Position numbers and translations under genes: made by a program. Positions 9,169 to 16,896 of a DNA stretch of 64,000 nt are shown in pieces; position 1 is the stretch's first letter; each line of letters opens with the position of its first letter. The notes below the pieces were generated by a model. That model searched no databases, had not been told where the DNA came from, and saw only the letters and a list, made by a program, of their open reading frames with translations. Origin of the DNA: JBGASG01 sp046328035 (GTDB lineage Bacteria; Cyanobacteriota; Vampirovibrionia; Obscuribacterales; Obscuribacteraceae); contig JAXLXI010000004.1 of the NCBI GenBank assembly GCA_046328035.1, forward strand, positions 186,001 to 250,000, written 5' to 3'.

Positions 9169-9653
9169 TCGAGCACCTCGGCTTCCACGCGCGCAGCCGC
9201 CAGCGCCCGGTGTTCGCGCAGCGTTTCTCGCAGATCAGGATCGGCAAGTCCAAGAATCGACGCCGCCAGAAGAGCCGCGTTGATCGCGCCGGCGCGACCG
9301 ATTGCCAACGTACCGGTGGGTACACCAGCCGGCATCTGCACAATTGAGAGCAGACTGTCCATGCCCTTGAGCGCGTGGCTCTCCACGGGCACACCCAATA
9401 CGGGCAAGATAGTGTGCGCGGAGATCATCCCCGGCAGGTGGGCGGCACCGCCGGCACCGGCGATGATCACTTGCAAGCCCTCTGCTTCGGCGCCTTTGGC
9501 GAAAGCGGCCATCAAGTCGGGTGTGCGGTGAGCGGAGATGATTTTGCAGATGTGGGGGATGCCGAACTCGGTCAACTTATCATCGGCATGTTGCATGGTT
9601 TCCCAGTCGGACTTGCTGCCCATCACAACTGCCACCAGTGGCTTTTCGCTCAC
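9165..9653 (-). CDS. purE: N5-CAIR mutase, catalytic subunit
   Basis: 162 residues. Class I PurE converts N5-CAIR to CAIR. The signatures GSKSDWETM (residues ~12-20), ISAHRTPDLM (catalytic His in SAHR) and GAGGAAHLPGM are present, and the length matches class I bacterial PurE octamers. The ATG overlaps the tsaC stop (ATGA) and the stop overlaps the purK start, so translation of the three genes is coupled. Confidence 0.95.
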   Translation of the reverse strand: MSEKPLVAVVMGSKSDWETMQHADDKLTEFGIPHICKIISAHRTPDLMAAFAKGAEAEGLQVIIAGAGGAAHLPGMISAHTILPVLGVPVESHALKGMDSLLSIVQMPAGVPTGTLAIGRAGAINAALLAASILGLADPDLRETLREHRALAAARVEAEVLD

Positions 9654-10660
9654 GCTGTTTCACCTCGCATTTGTAGTTGGTCTGACGCCGCTCGCTGCAA
9701 GCGGTCTGCAATGCCGGTCCAGGCACCGCCCGGCGGCACCCGTTCGACAACAATCAAATCGGACTTAGTTTGATCGAGCTTGCGCAAGTTGCGGTAGAGC
9801 TGGCGGGCATACTCCGCGGAATCCGAAGAGGCGACTATCGCCGCACCGGGGGCGGTGCCGACACTGGCGCCGGACACCGGCCGAAAACTCAGCAGCGCGA
9901 CCTTTTTGCCCCCAGCAAGTTCCGTCTTCACAGTTTCATCCAGTTGATCGGAAGAAACCAGGACCAGCTTCGTCTGTGGCGCATAGTGACTGGGCAAGCC
10001 GCCGGAAACACGCGGCGCGGGTTTGCCGCCCGGCAGCGAAAGCGCTTTACCAAGCACTGCTTCGATGTGATCGGCCAGAATCATCCCGGGACGCAGGATT
10101 CGCACTTCAGAGGTGGTAACATCGACGATCGTGGATTCAATACCTACATCGCACGGACCGCCGTCCAGGACCATCGCCACTTCGTCGGCGAAATCGGCAG
10201 CCACATCTTGAGCGGTAGTCGGGCTCAGTTTGCCGAACTTGTTCGCTGACGGCGCCGCCACGCCGCCACCGAACGACCGCAACAACGACAAGGCCAGCGG
10301 ATGATTGGGAATGCGCAGCCCGACCGTATCCTGATCGCCCGTCACCTGATCGAGCACGTGCCGGGCGCGAGGCAATATGAGCGTCATCGGTCCCGGCCAG
10401 AATGCCTCCGCCAGCGCCTTTGCTTCGGACGAAACGGCGGCAGCCCACTCCTTCAGCTGTTCTGCGTGATGCAAGTGGACGATGACCGGATGGTTGGTCG
10501 GTCTGCCTTTGGCTCTGTACAGCCGCTCCAGCGCGGTCAGACTGGAAGCATCAGCGCCGAGTCCATAGACCGTTTCTGTAGGAAACGCCACCAGCTGTCC
10601 TTGCCGCAAAGCTTCGACAGCTTTCTGCACTCTCTGCAAATCCAGATCAGTGTTTGACAT
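9650..10660 (-). CDS. tsaC: L-threonylcarbamoyladenylate synthase
   Basis: 336 residues from ATG 10660 (MSNTDLDLQRV). Sua5/TsaC makes threonylcarbamoyl-AMP for the t6A37 modification of tRNAs reading ANN codons. The YrdC core shows FPTETVYGLGADA and KGRPTNHPVIVH, GPMTLIL, SANKFGKLSPT and GGPCDVGIESTIVDV. The extra ~120 C-terminal residues (HYAPQTKLVLV and on) form the Sua5 domain, so this is the long Sua5 type. An open frame continues to 10717 but starts inside the neighbour's upstream region. It is first gene of the operon with purE and purK, an unusual pairing. Confidence 0.92.
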   Translation of the reverse strand: MSNTDLDLQRVQKAVEALRQGQLVAFPTETVYGLGADASSLTALERLYRAKGRPTNHPVIVHLHHAEQLKEWAAAVSSEAKALAEAFWPGPMTLILPRARHVLDQVTGDQDTVGLRIPNHPLALSLLRSFGGGVAAPSANKFGKLSPTTAQDVAADFADEVAMVLDGGPCDVGIESTIVDVTTSEVRILRPGMILADHIEAVLGKALSLPGGKPAPRVSGGLPSHYAPQTKLVLVSSDQLDETVKTELAGGKKVALLSFRPVSGASVGTAPGAAIVASSDSAEYARQLYRNLRKLDQTKSDLIVVERVPPGGAWTGIADRLQRAASDQLQMRGETA

Positions 10661-10740
10661 GCGAACGTGGCGGAGGTGAGAAAATACTGGGGCTATTGTG
10701 GCACGCAGGCTCTGCACCCGAGAAAAACGAAGCTGGCAAG

Positions 10741-11769
10741 TTGACCAAACTTAAATCGTACTTCGTAGCGTTGAACATAGTGCTGGGCGCGGTTTCGTGC
10801 GCGTCAGACGGCGCACGACGCGCATGGGCAGCCGAGAACGGCGGCATCTCCGCGACGGAGCGCGCTAATTTCCAGGCTGCTGCGGAGTATTCACGGCATC
10901 ACAACGGCGAAGCGACGCTGGTCCTGAGAGACGGTGATGTAGTTTTCGAGAGCTACTACAACGGCTATGACGGAAAGTCGCCGCATGACTTAGCCAGCGG
11001 TACAAAAAGCTTCTGGGGGGTGGCTGCCGTCGCCTGCGAGGCAGATGGAACGCTGAAGCTGGACGATCGCGTGTCGACCACGATCAAAGAGTGGAAACGA
11101 GGCGACAAACGCAGTCAAATAACAATTCGTCAGTTGTTGACTTTGACGAGCGGACTTGAACCGGCGCTAATCTTGTTGGATGGGCCGCGCGTCGGCAACA
11201 AATACAAAACAGCTCTGAACTTGCCGATGATTGCCGCACCGGGAGCCCAGTTCGACTACGGACCGGCCGGACTTTTCGTCTTCGGAGAATTACTGAAGCG
11301 CAAGCTCAATCGCGATCCCGTGCAATTTCTGCGGGCGCGAATTTTCAAACCAGCGGGAATTGATGTCGGCTGGTGGCGCAACGATCGCGTCGGCAATCCG
11401 TCGATGCCGGCCGGGTGCGCAATGACCGCGCGCAACTGGGCGAAGTTTGGATGGCTGGTTGCCAACGACGGCAAAATCGGTGGCAGAACGGTGGTCCCGC
11501 CGCAGTTTCTTCACAAGTGCTTGTCCGGCACCAAGGCGAATCCCGCTTATGGACTGGGTTTCTGGCTTACCGCACAAGATCCGTTCGGCACTTATGCCAA
11601 CCAGCCCCAGATGTTCAAACCACCGGCCGACACGATTGCGGCCGCCGGTGCCGGAAATCAGAGGCTGTTCATAATTCCCTCGCGCAAGCTCGTGATCGTC
11701 CACTTCGGAAAAGAAGACGGCTTTCGCAGCGACGCCTTTCTCTCAGTTCTGCTAACCGGAAAGAAGTGA
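10741..11769 (+). CDS. Beta-lactamase-fold serine hydrolase
   Basis: About 342 residues from a TTG at 10741; the frame opens at TTG 10654 and no ATG is available, so the start is uncertain. A signal-peptide-like segment (LKSYFVALNIVLGAVSC) suggests export. It belongs to the class C beta-lactamase/esterase superfamily (PF00144): catalytic SxxK in SGTKSFWG, a Tyr in the YSN-like position (FDYGPAGLFVFGELL), and a C-terminal HFGKEDG in place of KTG. The degenerate third motif argues for an esterase or DD-peptidase-like enzyme rather than a true beta-lactamase. It is divergent from the tsaC operon. Confidence 0.75.
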   Translation: MTKLKSYFVALNIVLGAVSCASDGARRAWAAENGGISATERANFQAAAEYSRHHNGEATLVLRDGDVVFESYYNGYDGKSPHDLASGTKSFWGVAAVACEADGTLKLDDRVSTTIKEWKRGDKRSQITIRQLLTLTSGLEPALILLDGPRVGNKYKTALNLPMIAAPGAQFDYGPAGLFVFGELLKRKLNRDPVQFLRARIFKPAGIDVGWWRNDRVGNPSMPAGCAMTARNWAKFGWLVANDGKIGGRTVVPPQFLHKCLSGTKANPAYGLGFWLTAQDPFGTYANQPQMFKPPADTIAAAGAGNQRLFIIPSRKLVIVHFGKEDGFRSDAFLSVLLTGKK

Positions 11770-12285
11770 CGATCGGCTTAGAAGCTGGCACCACTCGCGG
11801 TGCCACGCACGGTCGCGTCAGCATTAGTTGCCGATCACAATTGCTGCGCGAGCCGCGCGCACGGCATCACATTTGATACCACTTCCTGCCCCAAAAACCG
11901 GCCGTCAACCCCTGTTGTCAGTTGCCAAAAAACACGACAGACGGATACGTTTCATCAACCCTTGTTAATCCGATCTGATTGACTTCACTTTCTGGTCCTT
12001 ACTAGGGTGAAGGGTACACCTCATGTTTCTCAACCCAAAGAAAAACCAAACCACAGACACAAAAAAACCGTACTGACCACGCCAATCTGGCTTCTGCGTT
12101 CAGAACTCTCGAGTAAATCGAGGAGCGGTTTTTGTTGGACGTTTCGGTGGGATCGTTTCCACGCTGCAAGGCTTCGCACTTAGCGATGTTTGCGCAGCCT
12201 TTGTGGCGCGGTCAAGGGTTCTGAAGGTTTCAACAAGAACCGTTCGGCAATCAAGCCGGACACAGCTATCACAAGGAGCACGACT
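11770..12285. other. Intergenic region with two stem-loops
   Basis: There is no convincing gene here. A perfect 7-bp hairpin, TGGCACC (11786-11792) / GGTGCCA (11799-11805), follows the hydrolase gene but has no T tract. Further on, AAAAACCG near 12062-12069 can pair with CGGTTTTT at 12126-12133, the shape of a bidirectional terminator, with a small CTCGA/TCGAG hairpin (12108-12122) inside. AAGGAG at ~12273 is the ribosome site of the M28 gene. Confidence 0.45.
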
Positions 12286-13416
12286 ATGTTCCAGGCATCA
12301 CTTGGTGTGAGCGACGCTTTCGCGTTCGTTCTCATCGTCCTTGCCGCGATTGCTTTTGTCGCGGCATTTCGTTTCCTCCGCCGGACCACGCCCATCAGCA
12401 AGGTCCACCAGCGGCCCCACCTGCACCTCCACCCCGCCAAGAACTGCAAGTTCGACGAGGAGGAAGTGCGGCGCACCCGTCACCTGGCTACCCCGCCCAT
12501 CGACACGAGCAACCTGCCCCCGGCAGATGCCCGCATCGTTGCGGCGATGGCCCAGATCACGAAGGCTGACGTCGAGCAAATGCTCCGAGAGTTCTCGGGC
12601 GAGGTCGACACGGTCGTTCGCGGTCAGACGGTGCGCATCCGTTCCCGCAACACCTTCGGCGGCGACATCATTCACGCACACAACAAGATCTTCGACTGGT
12701 ACAAGGCGCTCGGCTTCGAGGTGGAGCTGCAGTCGTACAAGTACCGGGGCAAGACCCTGTACAACGTGATCGCCAAGAAGAAGGGTTCCAAGACCCCCGA
12801 CAAGTGGCTCTTGCTCGGCGCCCACACCGACTCCACCGCCGGCGACACCGGTCGTGCAGAGCCGGTCGCTCCGGGCGCTGACGACGATGGCTCCGGCACC
12901 GTCGGGCTGCTGCTCATGGCGAAGCGCATCGCCGAGCTGGATCTGGGCGTCTCCGTGATGTTCTGCCACTTCTCCGGTGAGGAGCAGGGGCTCTGGGGCA
13001 GCGCGGTGCACGCCGACAAGGTCGCGGCTGAGAAGCTGCAGATCGTCGGTCAGTTGCAGTTCGACATGATCGGCTACTGCAACAAGCCCGGCAACCGTCT
13101 CGACATCCACGACGACGTGGATCGCAACGGTAGCCACTCTCTCGTGGTTGCAGCTGTTCGTGCCGCCAAGCGGTACGCGCTCAACCTCAAGGTCGTGGAC
13201 ACCCACAACCGTGCGGTGACGGGTCGCAGCGACCACGCCAGCTACCAGAATCACGGGTACAAGGCTGTGCTCTTCTCCGAGGAGTTCTCGGACGACGGGT
13301 TCAACCCCAACTACCACTCGACCGGTGACCGCGTTGCCTCGTGCAACCTGGACTTCATGGTCGAGGTGATCAAGCTCGGCATCGCCTGCATCGCCGACCT
13401 CGGCGACCTGCGGTAA
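12286..13416 (+). CDS. M28-family zinc aminopeptidase, membrane-anchored
   Basis: 376 residues from ATG 12286 (AAGGAG upstream). An N-terminal membrane helix (AFAFVLIVLAAIAFVAAF, residues ~8-27) is followed by a ~70-residue linker and an M28 di-zinc peptidase domain. Metal ligands are visible in order: GAHTDS (His, Asp), GADDDGSG (bridging Asp), SGEEQGLWGS (catalytic Glu and ligand Glu), FDMIGY (Asp) and NYHSTGDR (His). It probably trims peptides outside the cytoplasm. From about 12460 on, lysine is AAG essentially throughout and codons end strongly in G/C, unlike the neighbours, so recent transfer is likely. Confidence 0.85.
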   Translation: MFQASLGVSDAFAFVLIVLAAIAFVAAFRFLRRTTPISKVHQRPHLHLHPAKNCKFDEEEVRRTRHLATPPIDTSNLPPADARIVAAMAQITKADVEQMLREFSGEVDTVVRGQTVRIRSRNTFGGDIIHAHNKIFDWYKALGFEVELQSYKYRGKTLYNVIAKKKGSKTPDKWLLLGAHTDSTAGDTGRAEPVAPGADDDGSGTVGLLLMAKRIAELDLGVSVMFCHFSGEEQGLWGSAVHADKVAAEKLQIVGQLQFDMIGYCNKPGNRLDIHDDVDRNGSHSLVVAAVRAAKRYALNLKVVDTHNRAVTGRSDHASYQNHGYKAVLFSEEFSDDGFNPNYHSTGDRVASCNLDFMVEVIKLGIACIADLGDLR

Positions 13417-13512
13417 TCCGAAGACGCAGAACCTTATCGGGCAGCAGCAGCTGTCTGCTCAGGATCTGGAAGTGCTGCCTTCTGGGCAGTCCTTCGGTAA
13501 CGCATTGGAATT

Positions 13513-13569
13513 TGCAGCCAGACAACGGAGGTGGCACAACGCCGCTCCCACTCTGGCTGCATTTTCCTT
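13513..13569 (+). terminator. Hairpin terminator after the M28 gene
   Basis: A perfect 10-bp stem, TGCAGCCAGA (13513-13522) / TCTGGCTGCA (13552-13561), encloses a 29-base loop and is followed by TTTTCCTTT. It lies ~100 bases past the M28 stop. Confidence 0.55.
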
Positions 13570-13643
13570 TGTCTATGTCTACTATTTCTTTTAGTATTTA
13601 CGAGTCGGCGAAATCAGCTAACGGTTTACGTGGCATGTATGAG

Positions 13644-13752
13644 TTGCTGGATCCGCACATTTTGCAGCCTCGCGTGCGCAGTTTGGGCACTAGAGGCTTC
13701 GTTTTAATGTCTAAGTGAGCACGGAAAGGCTCAAAATGTGCGGATCCAGCAA
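13644..13752. repeat. 109-bp element with 21-bp terminal inverted repeats
   Basis: The left arm 13644-13664 begins TTGCTGGATCCGCACATT, and its exact reverse complement occupies 13732-13752. Partial complementarity continues inward for about 15 bases (GCCT..., GTGC). There is no open frame inside and no obvious target-site duplication (flanks ATGAG and TTTGG differ). It could be a MITE/REP-like mobile repeat or a large structured RNA hairpin. It sits in the gap between the foreign-looking M28 gene and the kinase fusion. Confidence 0.6.
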
Positions 13753-13812
13753 TTTGGTTGATGGAAAGCGTTCGAGCGGCGACGTGCGCAATGGGTATGA
13801 TGCGGCTAGAAA

Positions 13813-16575
13813 GTGCTCCCAACGGATTTCCCCGTGCCTTCGTCCGCCGATAAACCTCCTCGCAGCACACGCATGGTCTGCCCGAAATGCGGCAAGACCT
13901 ACGAAGACGCGCATCAACATCCAGGGGGCGTTTGTCCCCTCGATCAGGCGCTGCTGCAGTCACTGGAAGCCGACCCGCTAGCCGGGCAACTGATTGCCGA
14001 GAAATACCAGCTGATTCATCCCATGGAAGCCGGCGGCTGGAGCGTGGTTTATCGGGCCCGCCATGTGCACCTGCAGAGAGACGTGGCAGTGAAGGTGCTG
14101 CACTGGCACCTCAGTCTCAACGAAGACAAAGTCAAACGCTTTCATCAAGAGGCTGAAGCCGCCAGCAAACTCAATCACCCCAACATCGTCTCAATTTTCG
14201 ACTACGGCACTCTCGAAACCGGGCAGCCTTACTTCGTGATGGAACTGGTGCAGGGCGAGAGCCTCAAGGACATTCTCGAACGCGACGGACCGCTGGATGC
14301 CACCCGCGCCGCGCAGCTGTTTCGTCAAGCCGCACTGGCTCTGGCTGCCGCGCACAAGCACGGCGTCCTGCACCGCGACCTCAAACCAAGCAACATGATG
14401 GTCACCCGGCAAGACGCAGAGCTGACGCCCTCCGCCGAGAATCTCAAACTGCTTGATTTTGGCATAGCGAAAATCATGACCGACGTCGCAGACGATGAGA
14501 AACTGACGCTCACCGGAGAAACCGTCGGCACACCGCGCTACATGAGCCCGGAACAATGTCTCGGCAAGCCGCTCGACGCGCGCTCCGACATCTATTCATT
14601 GGGTTGCGTCATGTTCGAGATGCTCTCCGGGCAGGCTTGCGTGGAGGGCGCTACAGCTTACGACTACATGCATGGACACGTGGGGACGGAACCCCGCAGC
14701 TTTAAAGACGTGCGCGCCGACCTGGATATTCCCAAACCCCTTCAGGACGTCATCTACACCATGCTCGCCAAGCATCCGGACGACCGGCAGCCAAGCATGG
14801 AGGCAATGGCCGGCGAACTTGAGCAGGTCGTGCGCGGCGAATCAACGTTCCACTTCCGACGGCTGCGCTTCCGGCGGGAGTTGAAGACCAAAGCCAAGCA
14901 GATGGTGCTCTTTGTGCTGGTACCGGTGGTGGTCAGCGCGCTGACAGCCATCGCGCTCCGCTCTTACTTGAACCCACCAGCTGCCGCTCCCGATGAGGGC
15001 TTGCGCACAGTTAGCATCGACCCCACGAAAGACGACGGAAACAGCGTGAACACCCGGGCGGAGATGGTGACTTCAGTGAATGCGCCCGAGTTTCCGTCGG
15101 GCGATGCCTGGCTCAATGTCAAAGAGCCACTCCGCATGCAGGACCTGAAAGGCAAGGTGGTCTTGCTCGATTTCTGGACTTATTGCTGCGTCAACTGCCT
15201 GAACGCCATGCCACAGGTGAAGCGGCTCAAGCAAAAATTCGGCGACCGGCTGGTTGTAGTTGGAGTGCACTCGGCCAAGTTCGAGAACGAGAAAGAAACC
15301 AACAACATTCGCCAGGCGATAGTGCGCTGGAACATTGATTTTCCCGTGGTCAACGATGCCGACTTCAAAATCTGGAAGTCCTACGGCGTCACCGCCTGGC
15401 CGACGCTGATCGTGATTGGACCGGACGGCAAAATCGTGCACCAGAACCCCGGCGAAGGCAATTTCAACGTGCTTTCGCACATCATCGAAGACGCCATCCA
15501 ATCAGCCCCGGAAGCGGGGGATGCACCAGCAGCCAGGCTGCCGGTACCGACTCTCGAACGAGACAAACAGCCGGCTTCGCCATTGCTTTATCCAGCGAAG
15601 ATCTGCGCTGATCCTGCCGGTGACCGCATATTCATCGCCGATTCCGGACACAATCGCATTGTGATTGCCCGCCCCGACGGCACAGTGCTGGAGACAGTCG
15701 GCACCGGTACCCCCGGCAAGCAGGATGGACGCTTCGAACAGGCGACTTTCAACGAACCGCAGGGACTTTGCTACAACAACGGTGTTATCTACGTTGCCGA
15801 TACCCTCAGCCATGCCATTCGCACAATCGACCTTTCAACGCGCAGTGTTGCCACCATCGCCGGCACCGGCAGCCGAGCCGCCATCCTCCACAAACGAGGC
15901 GGGCAAGCTCTGAAAACACCAATCAACTTCCCGCGAGATCTGGTCATCATCGGCGACAAGCTCTACATCAGCATGGCCGGCTTCCACCAGCTATGGACCC
16001 TGGACCTGAAAACGCATGAGGTGGGAACATTCGCCGGCAACGGCAAGCAGAGCCTGATTGATGGTCCACCGCTGCGGGCGGAGCTGGCCCAACCGTGCGG
16101 TATCGCCACTGATGGCAAACGGCTTTACTTCGCCGACAGCGAAACGAGCGCCATACGCAGCGCCGATCCGGTTTCAGGCAATGTCACGACCCTGGTCGGG
16201 CACGGACTCTACGACTCTGGAGATCGCGACGGTCAGTTTCCGATCAGCCGCCTGCAGCACCCGATCGGCATCGCTCCCTACAACGGGCTTCTCTACATCA
16301 CAGATGCTTTCAATCACAAAATCAAAGTGCTGGATCCGCAGAAAGCGACCGCCACGACGCTTGTCGGCAGCGGCAAAGCCGGCAGAGCCGATGGTGACTT
16401 TCCCGAGTTCTTCGAACCGGCGGGACTGGTTGTTCTGCCGGACCAGGTGTTGATCGCCGACACAAACAATCACGTGATTCGCAGCGTGTCCTTGAGCACC
16501 GGCAATGTTTCTACCTTGCCACTGCAGGGATTGAAGCCGCCACAGAGCGCACCAACCAAGCCCTCACACAGCTGA
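13813..16575 (+). CDS. Transmembrane Ser/Thr kinase fused to thioredoxin-like and NHL-repeat domains
   Basis: 920 residues from GTG 13813; ATG 13873 is an alternative. Order: zinc-ribbon-like CPKCG...CPLD (23-42); a kinase domain (~65-340) with Lys94 in VAVKVLH, the HRDLKPSN catalytic loop (Asp189), DFG (Asp215) and GTPRYMSPEQ; one membrane helix (~364-382); a thioredoxin-like domain (~425-560) with CVNC (459-462) in DFWTYCCVNC; and NHL beta-propeller repeats (~575-905, e.g. IFIADSGHNRIVIA, IYVADTLSHAIRTID). The last two domains together match the NHLRC2 layout, normally a separate protein. The layout implies a cytoplasmic kinase driven by an outside redox or ligand sensor. The glycine-rich loop (MEAGGWSVVY) is intact enough for activity. 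Confidence 0.88.
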   Translation: MLPTDFPVPSSADKPPRSTRMVCPKCGKTYEDAHQHPGGVCPLDQALLQSLEADPLAGQLIAEKYQLIHPMEAGGWSVVYRARHVHLQRDVAVKVLHWHLSLNEDKVKRFHQEAEAASKLNHPNIVSIFDYGTLETGQPYFVMELVQGESLKDILERDGPLDATRAAQLFRQAALALAAAHKHGVLHRDLKPSNMMVTRQDAELTPSAENLKLLDFGIAKIMTDVADDEKLTLTGETVGTPRYMSPEQCLGKPLDARSDIYSLGCVMFEMLSGQACVEGATAYDYMHGHVGTEPRSFKDVRADLDIPKPLQDVIYTMLAKHPDDRQPSMEAMAGELEQVVRGESTFHFRRLRFRRELKTKAKQMVLFVLVPVVVSALTAIALRSYLNPPAAAPDEGLRTVSIDPTKDDGNSVNTRAEMVTSVNAPEFPSGDAWLNVKEPLRMQDLKGKVVLLDFWTYCCVNCLNAMPQVKRLKQKFGDRLVVVGVHSAKFENEKETNNIRQAIVRWNIDFPVVNDADFKIWKSYGVTAWPTLIVIGPDGKIVHQNPGEGNFNVLSHIIEDAIQSAPEAGDAPAARLPVPTLERDKQPASPLLYPAKICADPAGDRIFIADSGHNRIVIARPDGTVLETVGTGTPGKQDGRFEQATFNEPQGLCYNNGVIYVADTLSHAIRTIDLSTRSVATIAGTGSRAAILHKRGGQALKTPINFPRDLVIIGDKLYISMAGFHQLWTLDLKTHEVGTFAGNGKQSLIDGPPLRAELAQPCGIATDGKRLYFADSETSAIRSADPVSGNVTTLVGHGLYDSGDRDGQFPISRLQHPIGIAPYNGLLYITDAFNHKIKVLDPQKATATTLVGSGKAGRADGDFPEFFEPAGLVVLPDQVLIADTNNHVIRSVSLSTGNVSTLPLQGLKPPQSAPTKPSHS

Positions 16576-16896
16576 TCGCAACAGCGCCGAGGACAAACGC
16601 ATACGACAAGAAATTTCGCTTGACAAGCCGTCATTCCTGGTGCAGGATTGTACGGCACGAACCCCGCCTTGCCATAAGAACAGCTGCGTATGCGATGCAT
16701 ACGGGCTGAAGCAGGCCGTGCTACCAGGAAGAAGAACTTCAGCATGTCAGTTGTTGGCGCACAGCCGGCTGAGTTTCGCCGCACCCACTAACGTGAACAC
16801 ACTTACCACACAGCTGCGAAACGGCGTCGCATTGCCGTTTCCGCTACATGCCTCTGCCTGCGAAACAATCGCGGTCGGCAGAGAAGGAGCAACGAA
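16576..16896. other. Intergenic region upstream of the calpain-like gene
   Basis: No gene is supported. A perfect -35 (TTGACA, 16620-16625) has only weak -10 candidates at 17-18 bases. A hairpin GTATGC (16688-16693) / GCATAC (16697-16702), extended by CAGC/GCTG, lies in the middle. GAAGGAG ends ~10 bases before the ATG at 16897. Confidence 0.4.

Larger units (their letters stand above)
13417..13812. other. Intergenic gap holding terminator and inverted repeat
   Basis: No gene is seen in these ~400 bases. The content is the M28 terminator and the 109-bp inverted-repeat element described separately. No promoter with good consensus was recognised. Confidence 0.5.

Noticed and set aside
12298..13317. 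A 339-codon frame on the strand opposite the M28 peptidase gene
   Set aside because: It mirrors the GC-rich third positions of the peptidase gene, has no ribosome site and no domain; the peptidase has complete metal motifs.
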